A stretch of DNA of 64,000 bases. It comes from Paratinospora sagittata (lineage: Eukaryota > Streptophyta > Magnoliopsida > Ranunculales > Menispermaceae). Each line of letters starts with the position of its first letter. The first letter of the stretch is position 1. The translations under genes and the position numbers were made by a program. The DNA lies in assembly GCA_035771175.1 (NCBI GenBank), contig CM069595.1, positions 263,001-327,000 on the forward strand, in the 5' to 3' direction. The notes beneath the pieces are model-generated. The model was not told where the DNA came from. It was given only the letters and a program-made list of their open reading frames with translations, and searched no databases. This document shows positions 1-14,200 of this stretch, piece after piece.

Positions 1-9
1 CTGACATAG

Positions 10-193
10 CTGGTCCATGGAAAAGGAAGAGAAGCGTGAAAGATGTGAGACAGATGTTGAAATAGACATGGATGGAGATTCTGGGAAAAATATTTTCGTC
101 TATGCATCGTTCCTGCCATCCTTAAAAAATGGCCAAAATAGAGAGGCTGATTCGTATCATAGTTGGCTCACTCAAACCCTCGAGACTTACTAG
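10..193 (+). CDS. possible 3'-terminal exon of an unidentified gene (partial)
   Basis: An open frame runs from the window edge to a TAG at 191-193. A splice-acceptor-like TAG sits at 7-9, and the first ATG is at 17. Read from that ATG it gives 58 residues, a Lys/Glu-rich start followed by a more hydrophobic stretch, and ending TQTLETY. After the stop the sequence turns T-rich, as a 3' UTR would. I do not recognise the protein. The open length is short enough to arise by chance, so this is only a candidate last exon of a gene lying mostly left of the window. Nothing in it resembles the neighbouring pectin acetylesterase. Confidence 0.3.
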
Positions 194-614
194 CTGCCCA
201 ACACCACTGTTGAGTTCCTACTCATTTTTTGTTTATTTATTTATTTATTCTTTTTTTCTTTTTCTTTTTCTCGTCATCCTTTCCATGTAGAAATTGCCAT
301 CAAACGCAAAAGGGGGATGCTACTCCTTGCAGCTGTATTTACTTAAAATTTTAAGTTATGAAGATACTTAGCAATTAGTATTTCCTGATGAAGGGAATCC
401 AAGGAGCTGTTGGGTTGACTAATTTCGTTAGTTAGTTTATGTTAGACCATCATGTTGATAAAATGACATGTGATTCACACTGACTATTTTGTTTGTTTGT
501 TTTTTGTTTTTTTTCGTTATATATATAATGTCAATATTTATCCTTTTTTATCTTTTCCAATATCAAATTAATTTGCCATCCTTTTTTATCCATGTACAAC
601 TCTCAATAAGGTAA
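194..614. other. non-coding stretch, T-rich
   Basis: AT-rich DNA with long T runs and a TTTA/TTTC-rich patch near 225-275. No supported gene, RNA or element edge is visible before the target-site duplication of the LINE copy at 615. Confidence 0.5.
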
Positions 615-629
615 AGTAGGAGTGTAAAT

Positions 630-2403
630 GTGATGATACCTTGTTTATGTTGCAAGGTGAGGAAGAAAATGTGAACAACGCTTTGAAGGTTCTACATTGT
701 TTCAGCGAGTTTTCGAGGCTGAAGGTGAACATGAAGAAATGCCAAATGGTTGGGGCTAATATGGATCCCGAAGTGATTCTAAGACTTGCTAATTCAGTTG
801 GGTGTTCGGTGGGAGTTTGGCCTATGAAATATTTGGGGTTATTATTGGGGGGGAAATCCTAAATCCAAAGAATTCTGGGATCCTGTGGTCTCCACCATTT
901 CACGTAGATTGGAGGGATGGAAACGTGATTTCTTGTCTAAAGGTGGTAGGCTAGCTTTGATTAGGGCGGTGCTAGAAGCTATCCCAACGTACTTCCTGTC
1001 AATCTTTAAAATTCCGTGTGGAATGGCTCGAAGAATTGAGAAGAAGATAAAGAATTTTTTATGGAGGGGTAAGGGGGAGAGTGGTTTAAACAGTCTGATC
1101 AAATGGGTGAAGGTCCAGAAAAGGGGGGGACTCGGCATTGGGAATGTCATTTCGAAGAATGTGGCTCTATGCGGAAAATGGCTATGGAGAATGTTGAATG
1201 AACAAAATTCTTTATGGGTGAGGGTAATTGTCAATTGGTATGGGAGATCATCAGCTTTATACCAAGATGATAGGGAAAGTTGTAGGGGAAGATTCTCTTT
1301 CAGAGGGTCGTGGAAGTTCATTGGGTTTTTCGCTGCGGTGGTTGCTGAGCATGTTCGACCTATGCTTGGAGACGGGGAAACCTTTCGCTTCTGGGAAGAT
1401 AAATGGGTTGGTGGGTGCTCTTTGGCATCATCCTTTCCAAGATTGTATAGGCTTTCTATAATCCACAACCAGCCAGTATCAAAATTTATTAGCACCAAGC
1501 ACACATTTTCATCCAATCCTATCTCATGGAACTTCCACTTCTCGAGAGCCTTAATAGATAGGGAACATGGGGAAATAGTCAACCTTTTAGCCACCCTACA
1601 ACATTGTCAACTATCAAATAACCCGGACAAATTCAAATGGATTCTAAAACCTAATGGGGAATATTTATGTAAATCACTAGTTGAAGCCCTACAAACCTCA
1701 GCCAATCAAACCACACCACACTTTCCATTAGCGGCAAATATTTGGAAAACTCATATTCCATCTAAAGTTAAAAGTGTTTGGTTGGTTACTGGCCCATAGA
1801 AAAATTAACACCATGGATTTACTTCAAAGGTGCCTTCCTAATATGTATTTGTCTCCACAGTGTTGTGTTTTATGCTTTCAGACAGAGGAGAACCCAAATC
1901 ATCTTTTTCTGCAATGCCCTGTGGCAGTTGATTTGTGGAAGTATTGGCATAGCTTTTCGAGGGGAAGGTTCTCCATACCGTCTTGTCTCATGGAGTGCAT
2001 GTCTATGTCCCATACTTCCATAACTTCTAGTATAGCAAAAGAGGTGGCATTAATAGCTTCTTTTTCAACACTATGGCATATTTGGCTTGGAAGAAACAAT
2101 AGAATTTTCAATGAGAGATATAAGGAGATAGGTAAAACTTGGGAGGACATTAGGTTCGTGGCTAGTTTTTGGGTGCACGGGTTCAATCTTATTAAAGGTC
2201 CTATGCTATCAGATTGAGTTTTGGATTGTGGTAGTTGTTTGTTTTAGCTATAATTATAGTGCTTATGGTTAGAATTGGGTATCTTGTTGTCCGGTTTACT
2301 TAATGTTTGGATTCACTTCTGGTGCCTCCTGGGATGTACTTTCAATTTACTTTTACTTGATATAATGATAAAATTTATTTTTGCTCAAAAAAAAATAAAA
2401 AAG
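630..2403 (+). mobile_element. 5'-truncated L1-type LINE copy
   Basis: This is a 1.77-kb copy of the 3' end of an L1 LINE, clearly the same family as the full-length copy at 9765-16590. It starts at the reverse-transcriptase YADD region (now NVDD) and runs through the rest of ORF2 and a short 3' UTR to an A-rich tail after GCTCAAAA at 2386-2402. Flanking imperfect direct repeats at 615-629 (AGTAGGAGTGTAAAT) and 2404-2419 (AGTAGGGAGTATAAAT) fit a target-site duplication. 5' truncation, an A tail and a long duplication are the hallmarks of target-primed reverse transcription. The copy lacks ORF1 and the endonuclease, so it cannot move itself. Confidence 0.88.
633..2217 (+). pseudogene. LINE ORF2 remnant (RT tail and zf-RVT region)
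   Basis: Three overlapping frames make up one decayed ORF2 tail: 633-862, 885-1799 and 1774-2217. The first frame is lost in a G run at 847-853, where this copy has one more base than the copy at 14980-15000. The second breaks near 1775. Recognisable parts are the RT thumb ([17 protein letters not shown]), and the zf-RVT domain, with a W-x-L-L-A-H-R-K motif and cysteine pairs in SPQCCVLCF, followed by an H and C in ENPNHLFLQCP. It ends near a GPMLSD tail that matches the longer copy. It is not expected to be functional. Confidence 0.85.
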
Positions 2404-2419
2404 AGTAGGGAGTATAAAT

Positions 2420-5238
2420 CAATACGATTACATTTATGTTTTATGTTTGATTGGGAATGCGTAACTAAAGGTTTCTTTCTTTTCGTTACAAAAAATAAAA
2501 ATAAAATAGACATTCATCCACGAGGACAACAATTTGTGGTAATAAATACTAGACCACAAAATTTTGAGTACTTGCAAACATAAAAGTAATGTTATAGGTT
2601 ATTGTAGTTTCATTTAGAAGAGTTTTTTCAAAGTGCTTTTGGAGTAAAAATATTTTTAGTAGTGTTTGGCAACACCTGTGTCTAATTAAATTACAGTAAA
2701 AAAAAATGGTTTTCTATTTTCAAAGAAGCTGAGAAAGAAGGCAGTAGCGGTATCAGCAATGGCTACAGTTTTAGTGATGTTCGATGTGTTTGGACGCTGA
2801 CTCTTGTTGGAAGCTGGTGGCGAAGAGGTACTTGGAATGGGATTGACGGTGGCAACATATAATTGACATATTTTCTTTTCATTTGATAAAATTTTAGAAA
2901 CAATATAAGTATATACATTGGGTGCCAGCTCTGGTAACCAGCAGCTTTTAAATGCATGGAATGCGTGTGTATGTACAAACATTTCATACATCCAACAGCA
3001 CTAATGCCAGCGTCATCAATAATGTATGTTTAGCATTATATCACATTGATGTGACGTAGAATGTTTGTGTGCATCTTTCTTATGTTTGTAGGAAAAATAA
3101 AATGTTACAACTGGGAGGCATTGTCACATTGTGTAAGGTACTATGTTATTTAAAATGTGTTAAGCGAATTCTTTGACATGCACACATGGTTATTAGTATT
3201 AGTATTAGTTAGGAAGGAAAAGGTATACTTAAATTTAATTTTAATAATAGCCCAAACATATCAATTTTGAGAGTAGGGGTTGGAGAGTGGAGGTAAATGG
3301 TTTTTTTGGTGGCTGGTACACACGGCCGACCCACCCCTAAAGGAAAAAATTAATCATAAAAAATTCAGGAAACAGTAATAAAGAAAACGAAAGGGTAGAG
3401 TAATATGGAACATTCCAACCTTGTAAACTTAACAAAGCACATTATATTATATGCTTCAGCGTAGTTTTTGTCGGCAGCGTTTACGCCCCATTTGATCAAA
3501 TAAACTACAATTTCTATTTTTTTTTTTCAAAGGGAAACGCCCCTGATTGGGGTGGGGTCTCTGTCATCCTATTGGTAAAAGGGCAACTTCGCATATTATA
3601 TAATTTCTGATATGTACTTTAGGTTTCAGTACACAAGGCCAATCTTTTTTTTTTTTTTGGGGAATTTATTTATTAGGAATTGTATTACTTCATGATTTCA
3701 ACCTAGCAAGCTCATTTTGTGACTTGACTTCTTTTTTCTTTTGAAAATCTTCAACTCACACTCTCAACGTAGCACTTTGTACTCAATAGAAAGGCTTTTA
3801 TTCTATGCTCTAAAGCTGGCATAAATTGTCCAATCAACATCATCAGTTTATCCTTACTCATTTTATGTATCTACAATTGGTGTTCCTTACTTGGACGAAA
3901 TTAGTCTTGCCATATCTATCATAAATTATTATACAATTAAATTTTATATATCCATGTCAAATCTCAATCACAATCTGTGGTACTACAAGTTAAGAAATAA
4001 TATCAATTATTTTGTTATTCCATTATTATGTGGATTCCATTAGCTCGCGGCTAACTCACGGCGGCTAATTTGTCAAGCACACCGTCCTTGTATCACCACT
4101 GCTACCAAAATAAAAAATAAAAAATAAAATCTAATTTATTTAGTTTGATCCGTGCGTGATTCCATGACTCATTGCTAGAAGAGGCTTCAGTGGTAACCAC
4201 ACAGGCATTAGCTCCCCCAATCCCGGATGATTGAAGGCCCAATTGTAAATACAGGAGCACAGGTAAGCCACAGTCCTCTAACAAATTTTATTCGCTTTTT
4301 TTAATTATTTTGCTTGTGTCTTTGGTTGCAAAGCCTAAAGAAACAAAGGGTCGTCATTAATCATGAAATCGGCTCGAAAGATGGTAATAATTTTACCTTC
4401 CCCCTAGTTAAAGAGAGCAACTTTTTGTTGTTTGGGGAATTAAGATGAGAGAGTAGCGTGAAAAGTGTCATTCACCTAGCGTTACTCTCCTTGAAGATGT
4501 AACATTTGTTGCGAGAACTGAGAACGAGGCTTTTTCACCCAATACCAATGCGGTAATGCTGTTCGTTGAATTCGATATCTAATGCTGCCACTCACTAGGG
4601 GGGAGGGGGGGAAGCTATATAATTGAAGGTAAAAGGCCATAGAGACAAGTAAAAGAAGCAGTCAGTAGTGCTTCAGCCGTTTTCTTGTTAAACCCAAGTA
4701 AAGGCCTTAAACCCAATATAAAAAAAAACAAAACAGAACGTCGCTTAATGCTGATAGAGATGTTGAAGAGGGTATCCGTGAAAACAGCTGTAAATCACGA
4801 GATTCCTACGTTCATCCGAAAAATATAAAAAGGGAGTGGGGGGCATGAGTTGGAGAGTTAAGGGATGTTTCCTCCGCAGGGCCTGAAAATGGAATCCCAT
4901 ATTTAATCACTGAGGTGCGAGCTTCATCACCGACACGTTTTTTCATATTTATTTTTCACTCTGTTAGATGCAATCTTCCATTTTCAGCTCTTGAAAATAA
5001 ATGGGTATGTTTAGTAAGAATCTTAGTAAGATTTGCATGTTTTGCTTACCATCTAAATTTCCCGCATTTTCCACCCCTCCATGGCATTGTCCATGTTAAA
5101 AAAATTTACAACCTATAGTCTTTTTGTTGGGCACTTTTAAGGCAGTGGGTTTTTTGTTTTGCCCGTCTACTTATTGCCCATTCTCTCATTTTTTTTCTTG
5201 TCATCAGTGAATCGCAAGACGGTGGGTGGGTAGCTGAG
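2420..5238. promoter_or_regulatory. intergenic region and upstream region of the pectin acetylesterase gene
   Basis: No gene or RNA is supported in this 2.8 kb. Short ORFs on the - strand at 2686-2991 and 4102-4284 have no recognisable family. Near the gene, candidate TATA-like stretches occur at about 4615-4622 (CTATATAA) and 4819-4829 (AATATAAAAAG). The 130 bases before the ATG at 5239 are T-rich, as plant 5' UTRs often are. Which TATA is used, and where transcription starts, cannot be told from sequence. Confidence 0.35.
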
Positions 5239-8200
5239 ATGAGCAGAACCATGAAGCTTTTGTGGGTTTTTGGATATTTTGGATTTCTTCTTCTCAGCGG
5301 AAGGGTGGATGGTTTTGAGTATCTGAACGAAACAGAGATGGCACATTTGGAGGGTTATGGGATTCCTAGCAATCCTCTGATGGTGGGTCTCACACTCATT
5401 CATGGAGCTGATGCAAAGGGAGCAGGTATGATGTTCTGCTTTTTCTTTTTCAAATTTTTTATATGCATGTTTGCTCGATAAGATCTAGTTTGTTCTTATG
5501 GATTTTTTTTCACCTTAGCAATAAATGTATAATAGCTGTCAATGGATTTCTTTTAGCAATTACCTTATTCCATGGATTTCTGATATCTTTCTCCTTCATT
5601 TTTGATGTTTCTATCTGCCCTTTTGTCGATGTTAGAATTTCGAGTCCTGTGCTTACATTTGTTATTTTAATGCCTTCAATTTTAATAATCAGCTGGTTAA
5701 TTGATTTCCTCTTCTTATTGTGTTTGTTCTTTTGTTATTTATATACTACTTATTTATTGCTTTAGTTATTATTTAGTTGACTATGTGCATCTCTGTATTT
5801 TTCTGTACTTTTTGATTTTACATGAGTCCACTTTCATCAATATCTGTTGTTTCAACTTGCCCTTGCATCTCTTTCTTCTCATCTCATCAACATGCATCTC
5901 TTTGTTTTATCCAAGAAAAGAGGTAGTACATGCTTCTTTAAAACTTCAGCACATGAGACATCCAATTTATGCTATCTGATATATTCTACCGGAGTTGATT
6001 TTAACTGTTTTGCTTTTTCTTTTCTGATTGTAGTTTGTCTTGATGGTACTCTACCTGGTTACCACTTGCATCATGGATATGGATCGGGGACAAGCAGTTG
6101 GCTCGTCCATTTGGAAGTGAGTGGGTTAACATGAAGGAATGCTAATATATTTTGTTAGTATACTTGCCCATGTTAGTGCCAATTGCCAAAGCTTGTTTTC
6201 ATGGTTATTATAATGTTTAAAGATAGCAATGGTATCCCAATGGGGTGTCCTTGAAATCACATTAACAAATAATTGGTCACTAGATTTTTCTGGTTCACAT
6301 TGCCTGCATAAAGTATTGCTTCAAGCATTTTTGTTTTCTATAGTTTTATGGTTCATTTTTTTTGCCATTTAAAATTTATATCTTTGTCATCGCAAGTTTA
6401 CAAGTGAAACTATGGATAGTTCCGTGGCTCATGGTCTTCTTTTGATTGGGTCATAGGAGTTCCTTTTCTTTGCTAAAAGACAATGTCTTTCTAAGATAAT
6501 TTTTTCCAAGTGCTGAACCCATCTAAACATGGATATGTAGCTTCATTTTGCATTAATATTTCTTTTCTTTTAAGCAGGTAAGGTATGACTTAGTTTCCAG
6601 CTTCTCCATAAGATTTTCTTACCACTGTCCCTTTACGAATCTGATACTGACTAAACTGCTTTGAACTATATGAAACTTCTACTTAACAAACATGCAGCAT
6701 AAATACTCCCAAATATTTTGATAATTTCCTGATTCTGGTCTTGAACTTGTTGAACACCTTGATGGCAGGGAGGAGGCTGGTGTAATAACATTAGAAATTG
6801 TGTCAACCGCAAAAAAACTCGTAGAGGATCATCAACATATATGGAAAAACAATTACCATTCACAGGAATATTGAGCAATAAAGCCGAAGAAAATCCTGGT
6901 TTTCTTTGTTAAACTGCTTTCTTCATTCTTCCTAAATAAGTCAATGTTGTATTTCTTCCCATTCTGATTTATCCTGTCAGATGTTTTATTTTGTTGATTC
7001 TGGATGGACATTGACCTTTTGCAGATTTTTTCAATTGGAATAGAGTCAAGCTTCGTTATTGTGATGGTGCATCTTTTTCCGGTGACAGTCAAGATCAGGT
7101 TGGTGAGGATGCTGTTCCTAAGCATCCATTTTCCTTCTTTTTATAAATAAAATAATAAATAAAATAAATAAATAAAAATAAAATCTCTATATCATTGTGG
7201 TGATGACTATTTGGTTCAAAAACAGCAAATGGTAAATAACATTGGTTCTTCTCAGTTCCTTTCCATTCATACAGTCATCACCAATGTTATTACTTCATGA
7301 AGTACAACCAGTTTTTCTTGATGTTGAGTACCGTTGAATACTTGATTAGTTGACTTCATAGTAACTAAATAGATTGAATCTCCTGAGCTTTGCATGCTTA
7401 ATTTTGTGAGACCATGATAATTTAAGAACACTACGTCAAATTAGTGCTTGATATGGAAACATGTAAGAATTCGGTTGTAGTTGTTCCTTCACCAAGTTTG
7501 AGTTAACCAGATATTTGTTTGACTTGGTTTAATTTCTTTGCCATTTTCTGTGGGCAATCAACTGGAAGCCATGCTGTAAGCCTTTGTATATTTCCATTAG
7601 TAATGTTGTTGTTTGTGATTCTCTCAATAGGCTGCACAGCTTTATTTCAGAGGACAACGTATCTGGTTAGCTGGTATGGAAGATCTAATGTCAAAAGGAA
7701 TGCGCTATGCCAAGCAGGTTCTGTCTTTATCATGGGTTAACTTACTCAGTTATTCATTATTGAAGTGATCAACTCATTGGATTCAGTTCTGTTTCAGGCT
7801 CTTCTCTCTGGTTGCTCTGCTGGTGGTCTAGCATCTATATTACATTGTGATGAGTTCCGGGACCTATTTCCTAGAACCACTAAAGTCAAATGCCTCAGTG
7901 ATGCTGGCCTATTTCTTGATGCGTAAGCAATAAATTCTCCTGCGCTAGTTGATTTTATTTTATGTCCTCAGTCATTGTGTTGATGCATGTAATCTAATTC
8001 TGGAATCACAGGACTGATGTATCTGGAGGGCGTACCCTAAGAGATATGTTCGGAGGTGTTGTCAGCTTACAGGTGTTCTAGTAGTAGTATTTTGAAATTC
8101 TGTCATTGTTTGCTTTTATTTTATTTTTTCTTTTCTTTTTTCAATGCTCTTACTTTTCTAAGCGAAAGTAGAAACCTGCATTCTGAATCCACATATCTAA

Positions 8201-11200
8201 TACAATCAAACTTGTATTCAAGTTAATATTTAACTTTACATCCATGTCATTTAACACACGCTTTTTTCAAAATGTTTGGTGTGGGAACATAGTCACACGA
8301 AGGAGTAGCTTTTTTACTTTTCCTTTTTTTTTCTTCTTTTTTATTGTTGTGGACCAGGCGAACTGAAGTAGCATGGGTGTGGGTGTAGGAGCAGGGAAGC
8401 AACTGTGTCAAACTAATACTAATTGTTTTATTCTAGTAAACAATATCGTAAATGAGAATTCCAACTTAGAGTGGGAGGGGGTGCTGGACCTAGGCTACAA
8501 TTTTGAGTACATCAAATGATCATCTTATTCTATTCAACTGTCTTGATCTGTATTTTTTGTCAATGTGTGTGCTCATGTCCTTTCTATTTCTATCCTTATC
8601 AGGTACTCTCTCGCTCTCTCTTTCTCACTCTCACTCTCACTCACTCACCCACTCACCCACTCACTCATTCTGTTGAAAGCATCTATTGCACCAAGTCTTT
8701 TCTTTTTTCTTTGGTATTCTTCGTCCTCTTGGCACATGCGCCACATATTCATTGAATTTTCTTTCTCTATAATGTTCCTAATTGACTGGTAACTGTCCAG
8801 CTCCAAAAAGTTTGGCCAAACGCTCATTGTCTTAATGTTTGACTGATGGACATTAATCATGTACTCCTCTCGATGTGCTTCTCCTTCTTGACTACTCATC
8901 ACTAGTTCAAAGGTGACATCCCTGCCAATTTCTCCATGTCAACGGATGATTCAACCTCATTACTCAAACAACTGATTTGGCCCCTCTGGGCATTCATCTC
9001 CCTTCAATTTTAACCAGCGCTGTGAATAGTTTAAAGTGTCAGTAAATAGTTTTGGTTTTGACCTGGCTTCATCTCAGATTCATTCTCCCATAGGTTTTGC
9101 ACGACTAATGTTTCAACATTGAGTGCGCTGAGATGGAGGTTTTTTTTTTCTTTTTTTTCTTTTTCTCGTTTTATGTCTGTGTGAGTTAAGAAAGAGTGCT
9201 ACAGATGCTGAGACATGCCAACTGACCAACAAAATTAACTGTTTAGTTAGCACTGAGTATTTCTTCAGTAACTACTGGTTTTCTATACCCTGATTTTTGT
9301 GTTACTACTGCAGTGTGCTCTTCTAACATGCTTTTCTTGCTTATAAATGGAAATCTATCTCATTACTGCAGGGTGTGAAAAGGAACTTGCCATGGACATG
9401 CACTAACCACATGGATCCAACATCGGTAATTCACAGATTTTACCTGCATTAGATTCATATCCTAAAAAACATGACTAGAATTGAAAGACTGTACAGTTTG
9501 ACTTAGCAATAAAAGAACGAAGAAAAACAAAGAAAGAAAGTGATATATGATTTGTATCTCTCATCCACTCCATAATCTTACTGTGTGTTTTCTATTTCTT
9601 TCCCTTTTCAGTGCTTCTTTCCTCAGAACTTGATTGCAAATATTAAGACCCCGATGTTTCTTTTGAATGCAGCATATGATGCCTGGCAGGTAAATTTTGT
9701 TGTCTTATAACCCTTGAATTTGATTCACCTGATAATGCATTAAGATGAAGGTGCTTCAGCTATTAATACGTTTAACCTAAACAAGCTGCTAATGCTTCCA
9801 CAACTGGGCATAAATGATTTTGCTTGGTTGATGCATGCCAAGAGACGAGATGAAGGCAAGACCCAACCCTGCAGGATTTGCTCTCAATAGAAGTATAGGA
9901 ATGGATCAGACTGGAGGATCAGAGTTGGCTATGAGGGGAAGAAGTTCCGACGAGTCATTTCGATTGGGCTCTAAGGATTTCGTTATTAGTTACAATGAGT
10001 CGACGAGGATGGTTAAGATAGAAGAGGTATCAAGATGGAGATCTTTTCAGTTGTTTATTGGGGTGGATGCAACAACCTAGCTCTCGTCCGTCGAGATAGG
10101 TGGGTCGGCAGAGCGCCGACGAAAGAAAGCTAAGTGGACTACTAGAGATGGATGCAGCGTCTTGTTCCTTGAAGATATGGCCAACGATAGAGATCAGTTC
10201 CTTCGAGTGATGAAGATTGAAGATGGTTGTTCACGCGCGATTATTATTCCGGATGAAGGTTGTGGTAAAGCCTGGGTTTCGTTCAGAATGGAGCTTCATA
10301 GTGCCCTAAAGTTGAAGCGCAAAGCAAGGGTCTCTCTCAGGCAAATGAGGTCGTTTGCGTCTCAGACGAGACAACGTCATCCACAACATGGTGAGGATCA
10401 AAAAAGGAGATTAGCCGATCCTCAAGTGGCCGAGAAGATGAAAAATCAATCGATTATGAAGGCAAGACTGGAGGAAGATGGTTTGCTCAAACTATGGCAC
10501 TTGGCGGTGGTCATATTCAAAGGCAGTTCTTAGATGAGATGGAAGGAAGTTCAGACATCGATCGTAGCGGCGATAGAACGTCATGCTTTGTTATCGATAA
10601 TGGCTGATGATCGTGCCATACAGTGGTGCAAGGGCAAAGACGAGCAAAGGAAGGTGGTGAACTTATCCCTCTCCCCGGGCTTGAAGGCAATGATTTGGGA
10701 CAATCATCTGCAGTGGTCAACACCGATCATCCGGTGTTACAAAGAGTGGATCGGTGTTGATGGGATTCCGGTTCAATTTTGGAGGAAGGATTTCTTCGAC
10801 AAGGTTGGGGGTTTGTGCGGTGGCCTTCTGGAGGTGCATGAAGACACCGTGCACTTAACAAACCTTCAATATGCCATTCTTAAGGTGCGTGGCTGTAAAG
10901 ATGGGTACGTATCATATTTTCCGGCGATTCCTCACGAAGGACTCAATTATGAGATTAGGATTTTCAGAATCTCAATCACGCACGACAACGGTGTTTCCCC
11001 GGAATATATGGCGGATGGGAAGCCTCGAATGGTTTTTGCGGTGAAGACGAATCTCGACAGCGCTCAGGCTGGCGTGTCTGGGAAGGTAATTTCTCATCAG
11101 ATGGAAAAGACGGGGACCAATGAGGTGGCCATGTCCAGATCACCGAAGAAGACGATCGGAGATGCAGTGGTCTCCGGTGAGCTAGGTTGTCTACGTCAGC

Positions 11201-14200
11201 CATGTGGGTCGGACTGTACCAAGTCGGCGCCCATGGCAGGAGTGGTTAATATCCCTGCTACGTGTCAATCTCCTATGATGCAGATTCCTGGGTGTGGCGG
11301 TTCGGTATCTGCAAATCGAAAACTAGAAAATCGTGGTGCAGAGGTTGTACAACATGTGGCAGCGCCTATATCGTTGTTGTGTTCAGATCAGGGTATTGGC
11401 GGGCCCTGCTATAGAACATGGGTCAATGGCACGCGTGATGGTCCTAAACACGTGAGTGAAACCGGTTGTGATGTTGGTGGGCCTTTTATAAATGCGAAAG
11501 TTGGACAGACGGCTCTTGGGCCGTCTCCTGGTGAAATGGGCGAGAAATCTATTAATGAAAATGGTCCAGGGAGCTGTGGGTCTGGGCCTACAACAAAGAT
11601 CGCTGCTCATCTTGATCGAGTCTCACTAAGTTCTGAAATGGACCACGTGATGATAAGGGATGAAACGTGCGATGCTGCCGGGGAGAAACTTTATGTCCCA
11701 GTCACTTTCGACCCTGAGGTGGGTGAATCATCATCCACGGCCGATCAGGGGGGCACTGCAGTCGCGATTGATCATCCGCGTGCAGTCGAGGATGAAGCAG
11801 GAAAGTCTGAGGTTGATAAGGACGATGTCGATAGGCTGGATGATGCTGCAGAAAGTTTTGGTTGTGGATCAATTCAGAAGTCACTTCCAGCTGGGGATTT
11901 ACAAGTGGAAAATTGGATGCGGTTGAGTGGGGGTGTTCTCCGAGCAAATCCCATCTCGAATTTGCAATGCAAGATGGGATCCAAGGGGAAAAAAGCTATG
12001 AACCGTTCCAAGACCAAACTGAAGAGGAAGCGTCTGGCAGCGGGTTCTAAAAACTTGAGCACAAATAAGTTTATCGATGAGTTTGATGAGATTGGTGAGC
12101 TATGGGGGGGTGATTCTGCTGATGAGTGTATGGATGACTTAGAAGATGGGGTATGTGGTGCAAGTGACTCAATCTCGGCAACAAATTCTGATCGGGATGG
12201 CAGTGTGGATCTGACGGATACAATTCTTTCGGCAAATGACCACAGTCAGAACCAGGTACGCAACAACTCTTTTAATTTTGATGACGAATCTGTGTTTCCT
12301 ATAATGCCGAGTCCATCATTTGTCCCTTGCTCTACTCACTCTCCCATCAATTCTTCTCCCAAGTCCTCTTTCTCTTCCACACCAATCCCTGTTCCTCAAC
12401 CAATTATCCAGGAGCCAGAAGAATGGGCAAAAGAACTATCCCAACATAGGTGCACAAACAAGATATCTATTGATCTTCTTCCATCATCTTGTGGTACAGA
12501 TCTTAGTAAAAATGGGTGCCACGCGCCAAGCCTGTACAGGGAGGTGAATCCTTCGGCCAAAATGAAATACAGGGAGGGTGAAATGATGTCTCAAGAGGTT
12601 ATAGCAGATTACATGTGGCGGATGAATATGAAGGCTTGTCGGGTTCAAAGAAACCAGGTTTTGCAGTGCATTAAGGTTTTTAAGGGACCAGAGAAAAGGG
12701 ATTTCTTAAACAAAGGTGGAAGCAGTGGGAGAAATAACAAGTGGTCTATATGAAGATGGTATCATGGAACATCAGGGGTTGCGGAGATGCTAAGAAAAGA
12801 AGCTTGATCATGAGAACAATTAGAAGGGCAAATCCAGATTTTCTTATCTTACAGGAAACAAAAAGGGAAAGAATCGGTAGAAGGTTACTAGGACAGCTAT
12901 GGGGTTCACGACATAAGGCATGGTCCTACTTGCCTTCTGTGGGTACCTCAGGGGGATTCTGGTGGCATGGGATTCCAGAAGTTTTGCGGTTGATACATGC
13001 TTAATTGGTGCCTTCTCGGTGTTAGTGAAGGTGAAGGATGCCAAATCTGCACATTGGTGGGTGACAGGGTCTATGGACCGTCTTCTCCATCAGATAGACA
13101 GTTATTTTGGGATGAAATTGCTGGCTTGTTCTCCATATGTGAGGGGGGGGGTGTTTGGCAGGGGATTTCAACACAACAAGTTTCGTTGGGGAAAAAATGA
13201 ACAGTTCTCATCTTACCAGAAGCATGCAGGAGTTTGATATGCTAATCAATGAGTTAGAGCTAAGAGATTTGCCCCTAGGTAATGCAAATTTCACTTGGTC
13301 TAACCTTAGATCAAATTCTATTTGTTGTCGTCTCGATCGGGTTCTCGTGTCATCCGAGTGGTTGGACCTATTTCCATCAAATAGACAAACGGCTCTTACT
13401 TGAACGACCTCGGATCACAGACCCATATTGTTAGATACTGATGAGGTGAGATGGGGTCCATCACCATTTAGATTTGAGAATGTGTGGTTCTCACATAAGG
13501 AATTCTTGATGAAGGTGGGGGAATGGTGGCAGGGTGCATTTGCATTTGGGAGAGAGGGGCATAGATTTATGATTAAACTCAAGATAATGAAGGATCTCAT
13601 CAAAGTGTGGGATAATGTGGTCTTTGGTGCAACAAGTCAGAAGAAAAAGGAGATTGAAGATGTCATTGGGTCCTTGGATGCAATGGAGGAAGGTGGTGAT
13701 TAGTCAGCTGAGTTGGATACATTCCGAAAAATTTACAAAGCTGAATCTACAAAAATCCAAGATCAAATGGCTTAAAGAAGGGGATGCGAATACCAGTTTC
13801 TTTCATAAGATTCTGAACAGTAGGAAATGCAAGAATGTTATCACTTCAGTTGAGAGGGATGATGGGGTATGTGTGTCAGAGGATGGAGAAGTGGAGAAGG
13901 TGATTGTGAATCACTTTTTGAACATGTACAATGCCGGAAGGGATTACGACTGGGAGACTGAGGGGCTCGACTGGGGGCCCATCTCTCAAGCTGATAAGGA
14001 ATTCCTTGAAAGACCTTTTCAAGAGGATGAGGTGAGGGAGGCGGTTTTTGACTGTGATGGGTCGAAAGCTCCAGGGCCAGATGAGTTTACTATGTCCTAC
14101 CAGAAGGCTTGGGATGTGGTGAAGGTTGATGTGATGAAGGTGATTGAGGAGTTCTTTCACAATGGTATAATAAATAATAAGGCGAATGAAACTTATATTT

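Noticed and set aside
842..1594. 250-codon ORF on the - strand
   Set aside because: It is antisense to the LINE ORF2 remnant and has no domain; a shadow of the real coding strand.
5463..6134. Three overlapping T-rich ORFs on the + strand
   Set aside because: They lie in intron 1 of the pectin acetylesterase and give Phe/Leu/Ile-rich peptides from a T-rich intron; the part at 6034-6116 is exon 2 in its true frame.
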